From Azonexus sp. (GTDB taxonomy: Bacteria > Pseudomonadota > Gammaproteobacteria > Burkholderiales > Rhodocyclaceae), in assembly GCA_031274715.1 (NCBI GenBank), contig JAISPT010000026.1, positions 1 to 43,464 on the forward strand: a stretch of 43,464 bases of DNA. Reading direction: 5' to 3'. This document shows positions 25,199-34,700 of the stretch, piece by piece. Both the position numbers and the translations under genes were made by a program. The notes under the pieces were generated by a model. That model did not search any database. It was not told where the DNA came from and worked only from the letters and a program-made list of their open reading frames with translations. Within the stretch, counting starts at the first letter, position 1; the number at the start of each line of letters is the position of its first letter.

Positions 25199-25531
25199 TT
25201 ATTTGGCGACGATCCGGCCCTGGGCCGTTTCCGGGTGGAATTCGTCGAAGAATTTGTAGCTGCCGGGTTTCATCGGACGGAACACCAATTTGCGCGTGAC
25301 GCCCGGCGCCAGTACCAATTCCTTGCGCAGTTCGCGGCTCTCGAATTCCGCCGCACCCGGCCCCTCGTTACGGACTTCGAGGCGGAAGCGGGTATTGGCC
25401 GGAATCTCGATGATTTCCGGAAAGAGCCGGCCGTCCTTCATGACCAGCAAGAAAGTCGGCATGTCGTCGGCGAGCGCCGCGCCGGCATACAGGAGCATGG
25501 CGAGAGCCACGGAATGAAGAGTGGTTTTCAT
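25199..25531 (-). CDS. ftrB: Periplasmic cupredoxin-like protein (FtrB type)
   Basis: The 110-residue product starts with a signal peptide (residues 1-21, ending ALA before DD) and continues as a small beta-rich domain with conserved FRLEVRNEGPGAAEFES near 49-65 and KPGSYKFFDEFHPE near 88-101, the cupredoxin_1 pattern found beside FTR1 permeases. The usual copper ligands are not complete (no Cys-x-n-His-Met end), so copper binding is uncertain. The frame runs on upstream, but the ATG at 25531 gives the signal peptide. It starts 4 nt after the porin stop and lies 12 nt before ftrC. Confidence 0.8.
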   Translation of the reverse strand: MKTTLHSVALAMLLYAGAALADDMPTFLLVMKDGRLFPEIIEIPANTRFRLEVRNEGPGAAEFESRELRKELVLAPGVTRKLVFRPMKPGSYKFFDEFHPETAQGRIVAK

Positions 25532-25535
25532 GCGT

Positions 25536-27011
25536 TCAATAAGCAATGCTGACGCGTAGGCCATAGACCTTGACCGAATTGGCATCGCCGTTACCGCCCG
25601 GACGGGCGATCCACTGAAAATCAGGGCTGATTTCCAGGTTGGGCGAAACGCGGTAGCGGTAATAGATTTCCGCGATTTTTTCGGCGCCGCGCGGCGTGAA
25701 GCTGAAGTCCGGATTGCCATCGCCGTCGATGTCGCCGCTGCCACCGGCATGGTGGTAGGCATTACTGGCCTTCAGCCAGCTGCCGCCGATGCCGATGGCG
25801 TCGCCAGCGCGTCCCCAATAGCCGCCGTTGATTTCGCCGCCGAGCGACAAAGCGTGCTCGAACGGCAAGCGGCCCTGGACCAGTTGGCCATAGCGACCGA
25901 ACAGCTTGACGCCGTCGCTGACCTGCTGGTCGATCGAGAGGCCGAAGCCGGTATGGCGGGCGGTGGTGGCGCCGTCAAACTCGTCGACCTTGTTGCGAGT
26001 CCAGGCGTAGGCGCGGTAATTACCGACCAGGCCGTCGAACAGCCGCAGCCGCTTCTCGGCCTGTAGCATGACCAAAGGCGAATTCAGGCCGCGCTGGTAG
26101 CTGGCACCCCGCTCGCCGGCGCCGAATACGCCGAGCGACAGGCGCCACGGTTCGCTCTTGTCGGTCTCGTCGAGGTAGGAAATGATCGCGCCCGGCTGGA
26201 AGCCGTTGGCATCCGGCGCGACTTCGCCGCCGGCGTCGAGCAGTGGGTTGTGCACGAACACCGAGTTGAGGAATTGCACCGACTCGTCGCCAGCCGCGTT
26301 GTTCTGGTCGAAGAAGCCGAAGATATCCATTTTGCCGAAGGTGATTTCCAGCTTCTCGCGCGAGTACGGGCGGAAGCCGCCGAGCGGCAGCGGAATCGCC
26401 GCTTGGTACCAGGCTTGGCCGAGGATCGCCACCGAGTCGTCGGGGTTGGAGCCGCTGGCGCGGAAGGCGACGGCGTTGGGGGCACTGGCGAAGTAGCCGA
26501 GGTTGGCGAAGGGCTTATTGAGGCCCAGGCCCTGGCCGACGCGGAAGTGGGCGAAGACCTTGTGTTCGATGTCGCCGATCGGCTTCAGCGGCAGCGCGAC
26601 GGTCACGTCGGCGCGGTAGTCGAGCTGGCTGCCGGAGTCGGCGGTATGCTTGGGCAGGCCGGAGGCATGCTGGGCGACGGTGGTCAGCGAGGCGCCGATG
26701 GCGATGCCGTCGAGTTTCTCGGCAATCCTGGCCGCCTTCTTCATGTCTAATGCGTCTTTCTCAACGGCCTTGAGGCGGGCTGTCAGTTCCGGCTCGTTCT
26801 CGGACAGGCGCGGGCTGTCGAGACCGTCGGCGATCTTCTGGTTCTCGGATTTGAGTTCCCTGACTTCCTTTTCCAGTTCGGTGTTGCGCGCCTCCAGGCG
26901 TTCGAGGCGGGCGGCCAGCTTCTCCAGCAGCGCGTCCTGGCTGTCGGCGGCGAGGACGGGCATGGCCGAGCCCGCCACGACGAGCGCGGCGGTCAGTTGC
27001 TCGCAGCGCAT
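25536..27011 (-). CDS. OprB-like outer-membrane porin with N-terminal coiled coil
   Basis: The 491-residue product has a signal peptide (1-22), a heptad coiled coil (about 27-62, ALLEKLAARLERLEARNTEL) and then a long beta-barrel region ending in an aromatic residue (IAY), as outer-membrane barrels do. The segments LEITFGKMDIFGFFDQNNAA near 223-242 and LGGEINGGYWGRAGDAIGIG near 410-430 match the carbohydrate-porin (OprB, PF04966) family. It starts 2 nt after the P19 gene and 4 nt before the cupredoxin gene, so it is an integral part of the iron operon. A role as iron (or siderophore-free Fe) channel is inferred from position; the family is better known for sugars. Confidence 0.85.
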   Translation of the reverse strand: MRCEQLTAALVVAGSAMPVLAADSQDALLEKLAARLERLEARNTELEKEVRELKSENQKIADGLDSPRLSENEPELTARLKAVEKDALDMKKAARIAEKLDGIAIGASLTTVAQHASGLPKHTADSGSQLDYRADVTVALPLKPIGDIEHKVFAHFRVGQGLGLNKPFANLGYFASAPNAVAFRASGSNPDDSVAILGQAWYQAAIPLPLGGFRPYSREKLEITFGKMDIFGFFDQNNAAGDESVQFLNSVFVHNPLLDAGGEVAPDANGFQPGAIISYLDETDKSEPWRLSLGVFGAGERGASYQRGLNSPLVMLQAEKRLRLFDGLVGNYRAYAWTRNKVDEFDGATTARHTGFGLSIDQQVSDGVKLFGRYGQLVQGRLPFEHALSLGGEINGGYWGRAGDAIGIGGSWLKASNAYHHAGGSGDIDGDGNPDFSFTPRGAEKIAEIYYRYRVSPNLEISPDFQWIARPGGNGDANSVKVYGLRVSIAY

Positions 27012-27013
27012 GG

Positions 27014-27559
27014 TTAGTAGCCGCCTTTCTTGCCGATGCCGACGTAGGTGAACTCGTACTCGACCTCGAAGGGCTTGAACCACGGACGGATGCCGGTGGC
27101 GCGATCGGTGTGGCGGCCAAAATGGGCGTGTTTGTTTTCCGACGGTGGCAGGATGGTGTACTTGACCTTGTACTTGCCCGGACCGGCCAGTTTGATGTTG
27201 TCGCCGTAGTGTGGGCCGTCGTTGGCGACCATTGGCATGAGGTCGCCGGCGACCTTGTAGTCGCCGCCGATCTTGCTGACTTCGAATTTGACGACCAGAT
27301 AAGGAATCCATGCTCCTTCCTCGAAACCGTTCGGGTTGTTGGCCAGGGCGTGGATATCGGCCTCGATGTGGATGTCGGATTCGGAAGCTTTGCGCATCAT
27401 GCCGTCCGGTTCCATTTCGACCGGTTGCAGGTAAACCGCGGCGATTTCCATGCCGGCTTTCTGTTGCGGAACGCCGATCGGGTATTCGAGCGCCTGTACC
27501 GGAAGGGCGAAAGCAGCGGTGAGCGCCAGTATCGAAAGTATTTTTTTGACGGGCAGCAT
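27014..27559 (-). CDS. ftrA: P19-type periplasmic iron-uptake protein (FtrA type)
   Basis: The 181-residue product has a signal peptide (about 1-22, ending VQA) and the P19/Tp34 (PF10634) fold. Metal-site residues are visible: Met and Glu in AGMEIAAVYLQPVEMEPDGM near 34-53, His in SDIHIEADIHA near 60-70 and the phrase YKVKYTILPPSENKHAHFGRHTDR near 132-155 rich in His. P19 proteins bind Cu(II) and feed iron to FTR1 permeases in Campylobacter and Bordetella. The ATG at 27559 has AGGGAG 8-9 nt upstream; an upstream in-frame ATG at 27598 is rejected because it would hide the signal peptide. It is the first gene of the operon and lies under the Fur-like boxes. Confidence 0.92.
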   Translation of the reverse strand: MLPVKKILSILALTAAFALPVQALEYPIGVPQQKAGMEIAAVYLQPVEMEPDGMMRKASESDIHIEADIHALANNPNGFEEGAWIPYLVVKFEVSKIGGDYKVAGDLMPMVANDGPHYGDNIKLAGPGKYKVKYTILPPSENKHAHFGRHTDRATGIRPWFKPFEVEYEFTYVGIGKKGGY

Positions 27560-27635
27560 GGATGAATCTCCCTGAATTCCCTTACCGGCGCTTTGCATGG
27601 CCGGTTCGGGAGCCTTGTCCGTGAAATTTCGTTAA

Positions 27636-27650
27636 TGAGAATTGTTCTCA
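27636..27650. promoter_or_regulatory. Fur-like box 1 of the iron operon
   Basis: TGAGAAT-T-GTTCTCA is a 7-1-7 inverted repeat close to the Fur consensus TGATAAT-N-ATTATCA. It lies 77 bp upstream of the P19 gene and covers the region from the proposed -10 to the start of transcription, so binding would block initiation when iron is high. Confidence 0.75.
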
Positions 27651-27678
27651 CATTAATGCAATCACGTCGCCTTGTAAA
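27650..27678 (-). promoter_or_regulatory. Candidate sigma70 promoter of the iron operon
   Basis: On the minus strand, TTTACA (27678-27673) and TAATGT (27655-27650) are separated by 17 bp, a good -35 and a weak -10. It lies between the two Fur-like boxes, which supports the reading. Confidence 0.45.
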
Positions 27679-27693
27679 CAAGAATTGTTCTCG
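27679..27693. promoter_or_regulatory. Fur-like box 2 of the iron operon
   Basis: CAAGAAT-T-GTTCTCG shares the 12-base core AGAATTGTTCTC with box 1 and lies 43 bp upstream of it, abutting the proposed -35. Two sites on about one side of the promoter suggest cooperative repression. Confidence 0.65.
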
Positions 27694-27699
27694 TTTGAA

Positions 27700-28082
27700 A
27701 AAAGGCGAAAATGGCAGGGTGGAAAAGGGGAAAAGCGTCGGCATCGAGGCCGGAGCGTGGTGGATCGTCCGGCGTCTGAAAAAAACGGCAGGGAGGCGAA
27801 ACCCGCGGGGCGGCCTGGATGGATCGCATCCGCTAACAGCTCAGACCGGGACTCGCTAAACCTATGGAGTGTCTAGAGCCTTGAACTCGAAAACTGAGCT
27901 AGGAGCGGGTCAGTGGATTTCATCGGGGGCGGCAGTGGTAAGACACGCCGCATCAAAGGCCGGATATAGAGCGGCAATCCATCCTGTCGGTCAGAACCTG
28001 CACAAACAGGAGGCGCTCAGATAGAGAACACGACTAAATTCTGCTGATGCTATGCCCACTTCGCAGCCGACTGCTGCCGGAG
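27700..28082. other. Intergenic stretch without recognisable genes
   Basis: About 380 bp upstream of the iron-operon promoter. It contains short open frames on both strands (for example 27593-27859 on the plus strand) with no recognisable motif or ribosome-binding site. I see no tRNA, terminator or repeat that I can support. Base composition is a little richer in A and T than the flanking genes, consistent with a junction between core and accessory DNA. Confidence 0.4.
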
Positions 28083-28478
28083 TTATCCACTGTGGGATTC
28101 CGATGTGCCATTACCCAGAATCGCTAGTCGCAGTTCTGGTGACACCAGGAGCCGGCTACCGGCGGGTACATCCGTCTTGTTTGCATCGGGTAGCGAGACG
28201 ATGACGCGCCAAGCGCGTTTTTGTTGTTCCGCCGTTGGTGTTCTACCGAAATTGAAGTGCCACTTGTTGAACTGAGCTTGTGCCTTGAACTCCGTCCCGT
28301 CTGGCAAAAGCACCAATATCTCTTCCGCTATGTTCTGCCAACCAGGAGGAACGGCGAAGTCCGGCGTCAGCATCAAGCCAATGCCGGAAAGCTGGAATCC
28401 TTCAGTCACCGTCAACAATTCGACTCGGTTCACGCGTTTGAACTCCTGGATAGTGCCGTCACGAGATATCGAACCCAA
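28083..28478 (-). CDS. Hypothetical protein of about 131 residues
   Basis: The product is soluble, beta-rich and has no signal peptide, membrane span or motif that I recognise. It includes FQLSGIGLMLTPDFAVPPGW near 28-47 and a segment with charged and Trp residues (FNKWHFNFGRTP near 70-81). The first codon is TTG at 28478 with GGAG about 8 nt upstream; an ATG at 28485 is in another frame. It stands alone, reading away from the giant exoprotein gene, at the edge of the accessory locus. It could be a recently acquired cargo gene. Confidence 0.55.
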   Translation of the reverse strand: MGSISRDGTIQEFKRVNRVELLTVTEGFQLSGIGLMLTPDFAVPPGWQNIAEEILVLLPDGTEFKAQAQFNKWHFNFGRTPTAEQQKRAWRVIVSLPDANKTDVPAGSRLLVSPELRLAILGNGTSESHSG

Positions 28479-28621
28479 TAGTCATTCTCCACAAAGTGGC
28501 GATATATGTACAGGTATGCTCGTAGCCGGGCCGAAGTGGGATCTGGTCGTGAGCCGCCAACGAGCATTGCTCGATGTTTTTCATGGTGCAGGTTTCAGCC
28601 AAGGGTGATCACGGCTAATTT

Positions 28622-28649
28622 TTGATAAATTTCTAGAAATTGCTAAAAT
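28622..28649 (+). promoter_or_regulatory. Promoter with a palindrome in its spacer, upstream of the giant exoprotein
   Basis: TTGATA (28622-28627) and TAAAAT (28644-28649) are 16 bp apart, each one base from the sigma70 consensus. The spacer is filled by the 14-bp perfect palindrome AATTTCTAGAAATT (28628-28641). A protein bound there would block RNA polymerase. The predicted transcript start is about 126 nt before the gene start, leaving a long leader. The stretch 28479-28621 before it holds nothing I can identify. Confidence 0.6.
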
Positions 28650-28782
28650 GAAAAGATGAGTTCAGATTCGTGGATTCGTGTCGTAATAAACGAGAGGGAA
28701 GCGAGGTTGATGCTACTAAGCCAATGAAACTTGCATCGCGGCCTTTCGTCTAACTTCAACGCTACTATTACCGAGCCAGGAC

Positions 28783-31700
28783 ATGAAACGCAGCCAGCCC
28801 AACTCCACTATTTCCCGTCTTCGTCTGATGAGATTGGAGCCGCGCATGTTGTTCGACGGCGCGGCGATGGCCGAGGCGGTTGATGCGTTGCACGACGGAG
28901 ATGATGCCTCATCCCACGAACCTGCCGAAACACACGAGCCGTCCGCCACGGAGAGCAAGTCCGTTGTAGACGCAAGCGACTCGACCGAGGCGCCCGTTCA
29001 GTATTTCGATTTCGATGTCAGCGGCTTCGCACCTGAATTCCAGGAAGCGGCCAAGCTCGCCTCCCAGACCATTTTCGACTTCGCCAAATCAGCCACCGAT
29101 GAGCAGTGGTTTGCCCTGTTCAATGGTGGCAACGACACGGCTGATGCGGACTGGTTGGCCCGTCTGGCTGATTTGCGCGCCGCGCTGCTCGACGGCAGCC
29201 TAAACATCAGCGTCCAGGCCATCGATTTCGGTGTCATGCCCGATGCCATTGCCGCCTTTACGGCGAACGGGCCGGATGGTGGCATGACCATATTCGTCAA
29301 TACCGGATGGACCAATCTGCTGGATACACCGGACCTGACCCGCATGCTGATCGAAGAATACGGTCACGCGATCGACCACGTGCTGAACGACGGCGGCGAC
29401 ACTCCCGGCGAAGAAGGCGAACACTTCGCTGCTGTTCTCCTCGACTGGTGGCCGGAAGATGCCGCCGCCTGGCAATACATGCGGACGGCAGACCACTACC
29501 GCACCATCGTGTTGGACGGTGTGAGCTACGAGGTCGAGACGGCGACGTTTACCTTCGCCAGTACCTACGAGATGGTCTATGGCATGGTCAACGGTACTCC
29601 CAGCCTGGCCCTCAAGGAAAACAGTTCCATCTGGTTCGACATGACGGACTTGGGCGCATCCTTCATCGATGACACCAATACCAACAGCCAGTACTTCAGC
29701 GGCAACGACATCTCGGCCATCGGCATCAATATCGGCGGCACGGATTACTACGGCTGGATCAGCCGGGCCATCAAGTCGGAAGGCGTGGTGCGCGGTTTTT
29801 ACTTCTGGACGGATGCCGACTTCACTAACCTGGCGTCGGCCCAGGCCGACGGCAATAGGGACGGCGACAATGACCCGACTGACAATCGCGGCTTCATCCT
29901 GGTGGTGGACCCGGCATGGTTCGCCAAGCAAACCACCATCGCGGTCGAGATTGGCGGCAAGACCGTCACCGTTGCCAATGTCAAATCCTCTTCGGACCGG
30001 GTAGACAGTGCGCTCAATACCGAGGTCGAAAAAAACCCGCCGCCGCCGCTGCCGCCCACCATCGTTTTGCAGGCGGAATCCGCGGTGGCCGTCGAGGAGG
30101 GGTACGGCGAACCCGGCAGCAACGCCAGCGGAAACGTGTTGGGCAATGCCCAGAGCGCCAGCGGCGAGGATTTGACGGTCACCCAGATCGGCACCGGGAA
30201 CAGCGTCAAGGATGTCGGCTCTGGGACGACTATCGACGGCAAATACGGCACCCTGACCATCCATGCCGACGGCAGCTTCGAGTACGTCGTCGACAACGCC
30301 AATCCCAAGGTCGATGCCCTGAACGAGGGCGACACGCTCAACGACGTCTTCATCTACACCGTCGGCGATGGCAAGGGCGGCTTCGCCAGCGCCACGCTAA
30401 CTATCGAGATTCAAGGCAGCAACGATGCGCCAGAGGCCAATCCGGACTACAACACCGCCAAGGTAAGCATCACGGGTAACCCGGGGTATGACGCCACGGG
30501 CAATGTGTTGACGAACGACACCGATGTGGACGACACCACCAGCAAATACGTTGATGGCATGACGGTGGTGGGGACGGCGAATGTTGGTACGGTGGCGGTG
30601 ACCGTGGGCGTAACCAATATAACTTTCGAGGGGGGAGCGAACGGTACTGGCCAGGGTGATGTTCTTTATATTCTGGTGAATGGTGCCTGGCACAAGCTTT
30701 ATGGAGCGGATGACAACCCGATTACTTCTTCGATCAAGGTTACAGGCTCCCTACCTGTTGCCGTGAGCAATGCGCCGGCTTACTACTATTCCGACAACAG
30801 CAGAACCACAAAAATAGCCTTCGACGGAGCTAGCGGCACCAGCATGGGTTTCATTGCCGCTGCTAAAGCAACTACGGAAGTCGCAGCATCGAATAGCGCT
30901 CCCAGCAAAACAATCGTCTATACCTCTGTTTCATCCACGGGTACGACGACCCTGATAAATCTCGACCCCGGCAGCTTGAAGGGCGTCATCACCGTGGGTA
31001 TGACCGTTACCGGCAACGGCGTTCCCGCCAATGCCCGCATCACGGAGATCATCTACGATCCCGCCACCGGCCTTCCCATTAGCATCAAAGTCGATAAAGA
31101 GTTCACTTCGTCCACGCCTGGCACCTTCACTTTCGAAAAACCAGCCGAATTGGGTCAGGAGATACAGGGTGCTTACGGAACGCTGACGCTATATGCCGAC
31201 GGGAGCTATATCTACAAGCCCACCCCGAACAATCCCAATCTGAGAGCTGGCCAATCGGTAGTCGAATCCTTCGACTACACGATGCGCGATCATGTCGGCG
31301 GCCTTACCAGCAGCAGCACCCTTTACATCACGGTGTACGGCTCGGGCGCGGACGATCTGGCGGGTGCCTCCGGAACCGCGAAGGAGTCGGGAGTGCAACC
31401 GGGGAGCAATACCCCTGAACCTGGGTCGGACGCAACAGGTACGGTACTCTCCGCCGGCAAGCCGTGGACCGAGGTGTTGTCCTATAGCCGTGACGACGGC
31501 ACGGCCCAGAATGCGGGGGGGGCTTTGCAGGGCGCTTATGGCCAACTGACGATCCAGGCGGATGGCACTTACGTGTACGTCATCGACAACGACAACACGA
31601 CGGTCAATGCGCTACAGGTCGGCAGTACGCTGACCGAAACCTTTGTCTATAAAGTCACCAAACCGGGCGGAGAAACCTCCGTTGCGCGCCTGACCATCAC

Positions 31701-34700
31701 CATCCAGGGCACGAACGACGCACCCATCGCCGAGAATGATACGGCCGCCGTTGCCAAAGGCGGGGTGCAAACGGCTAACGGGAACGTGTTGGACAACGAC
31801 ACCGACGTTGATGCGGGCGACATTCTCAGTGTCAGTCGAGCGGGCGCATCCGCCGGCGCGCTTGAGGATGTAACGGGCAGTCTGACGATAGAAGGCGCCT
31901 ATGGCACGCTGACCATCCATGCCGACGGCAGTTACACCTATGTTTTGGTGAACAATCCCGGCAGCGGCGTCGTGACGAACGATGTATTCACTTACGAGGT
32001 CAAGGATTCCCAAGGCGCAACCGATACCGCGACGCTGACCATCACCGTGACCGGTGCGAACGAAGCACCGGTCAACCACTTCGGCGGCGAACCCATCAGT
32101 GATACCGGCCCGACAACGGTCACGACCTCGGCGGATACGCCGCTTGATTTCACCGGCGACCAATTGCTATCGGTCGATGATGCGGACGGTAACCTCAGTG
32201 AAATCACGCTGGAAGTCGATCACGGCACACTGTCCTTTATATCGGATGAACTCCTTGCCGAGACCGGAGTGACCATTACAGGAAGCGGACAGAGCATCAC
32301 GCTCAGCGGCTCACAGGCCGCCCTGAATGCCGCCCTGGCCTTGCTTCGCTACACCCCCGACAACGGTTTTTACGGTACCGATTTCCTCACCATCAACAGT
32401 GCGGACAGCGAAGGTGCCCGGGATAGCGATGGCATTGCCATCGTCATTCCGACGGAAAGCTTCGCTACCGTTAAAGAGGCAGGACTGAGCACGGGGTCCG
32501 CTCCAGATTCGGGCGATGAAATTTTCACAGGCACGCTGACACTGGGCGACGGGCATACCCTGGAAGCGCAAACCGGCGCGCTGCTGGATGGTTCAGGCAA
32601 TGAGATCGGCACTTGGAAGGTCAATTCGGACGGCAGCTTCAGTGTCACCCTGACCAGTGCATCCAGTGCCACCGCCAGCCAGTTCAGCTACGTTGTCTAC
32701 GACGACTATGGCAATGCCATCAACAACATCGTCAACGTGACCATCGTGGACGATAGCCCTATTGCCTCTCCCGACACGGACACCGTGGTCGAAGGAGGGA
32801 CGACGACGGGCAACGTCCTGACCAACGACGTAGCTGGCGCGGACGGCCCGGCTACGGTCGTTGGCGTTCGCTCGGCGGGAGGAGACACCGCTACAGAGGT
32901 CACCAGCGGAGTGGGCTCTACAATCACTGGCCTCTATGGTACGCTGACACTCAATGCCGACGGCAGTTACAGCTATACCGCCAATTCCGTAACATCGACC
33001 CAGACCGATACCTTCGTCTATACGATCGAAGACGGTGATGGATCACGCTCCACGACGACGCTGACCATCACGGTCAGTAGCAGCAGCGTCAACATCCCCG
33101 CCACCTTTGCGGGTGACACCACGGCCAGCGTGACCGAAGACAGTGGCGACTACACCCGTACCGGCACCATCACGGTGACCGATCCGGACAGTCCCGAGAC
33201 CGTCGTTGCGCAGACCGATGTTCAGGGCAAATACGGCAGCTTCAGCATCGACGCTGACGGCAACTGGACCTACGTTGCTGACAACGCCAAGCTCAAGCCG
33301 CTGAGCACGACCGCTCAGGACACGGACGTGTTCACCATCACCAGTGCCGACGGTACGAGCTTCGACATCGTGATCACGCTGAACGGCATCAACGATGCGC
33401 CGACGGCGGCCAACGACAGCTTCACGACGGCCTACAACACCCCGAAGTCGGGCACGTTGCCGGATGCCAGCGATGTGGATAGCGGCCAGACGGTAACCTA
33501 CGCCAAGGGCTCCGATCCGGCACACGGTACCGTGGTAGTCAGTGCCGACGGCAGCTACACCTACACGCCGGACACCGACTATGTCGGCACCGACAGCTTC
33601 ACCTACACCGTTTCCGACGGCATTGATTCCAACACCTACACGGTGAGCATCACGGTCAGTGCCAATGTGCCGGCCACCTTCGCGGGTGACACCACGGCCA
33701 GCGTGACCGAAGACAGCGGTGACTACACCCGTACCGGCACCATCACCGTCACTGATCCGGACAGTCCCGAGACCGTCGTCGCGCAGAGCGGGGTCGAAGG
33801 TAAATACGGCAGCTTCAGCATCGACGCTGACGGCAACTGGACCTACGTTGCCGACAACGCCAAGCTCAAGCCGCTGAGCACGACCACTCAGGACACGGAC
33901 GTGTTCACCATCACCAGTGCCGACGGTACGACCTTCGACATCGTGATCACGCTGAACGGCATCAACGATGCGCCGACGGCAGCCGACGACAGCTTCACGA
34001 CGGCCTACAACACCCCGAAGTCGGGCACGTTGCCGGATGCCAGTGACGTGGATAGCGGTCAGACGGTGACCTACGCCAAGGGCTCGGACCCGAGTCATGG
34101 CACGGTAGTGGTCAATGCCGATGGCAGCTACACCTACACACCGGCCACCGACTACACCGGTACGGACAGCTTCACCTACACCGTCTCTGACGGCATTGAT
34201 TCCAACACCTACACGGTGAGCATCACGATCTCGGCCAACGTACCAGCCACCTTCGCTGGCGACACCACGGCGAGCGTGACCGAAGACAGCGGCGACTACA
34301 CCCGTACCGGCACCATCACCGTGACCGATCCGGACAGTCCCGAGACCATCGTTGCGCAGACCGATGTCGAAGGCAAATACGGCACGTTCAGCATCGACGC
34401 GGACGGCAACTGGACCTATGTTGCTGACAACGCCAAGCTGCAGCCGCTGAGCACGACCGCTCAGGACACGGACGTCTTTACCATCACGAGCGCCGACGGC
34501 ACGACCTTCGACATCGTGATCACGCTGAATGGTGTCAATGACGCGCCGACAGCGGCCAACGACAGCTTCACGACGGCCTACAACACGGCCAAGTCGGGCA
34601 GCCTGCCGGATGCCAGCGATGTGGATAGCGGCCAGACGGTGACCTACGCCAAGGGCTCGGACCCGAGTCATGGCACGGTAGTGGTCAATGCCGATGGCAG

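Noticed and set aside
27593..27859. 88-codon plus-strand ORF upstream of the iron operon
   Set aside because: It spans the Fur boxes and promoter, has no ribosome-binding site and a low-information basic product.
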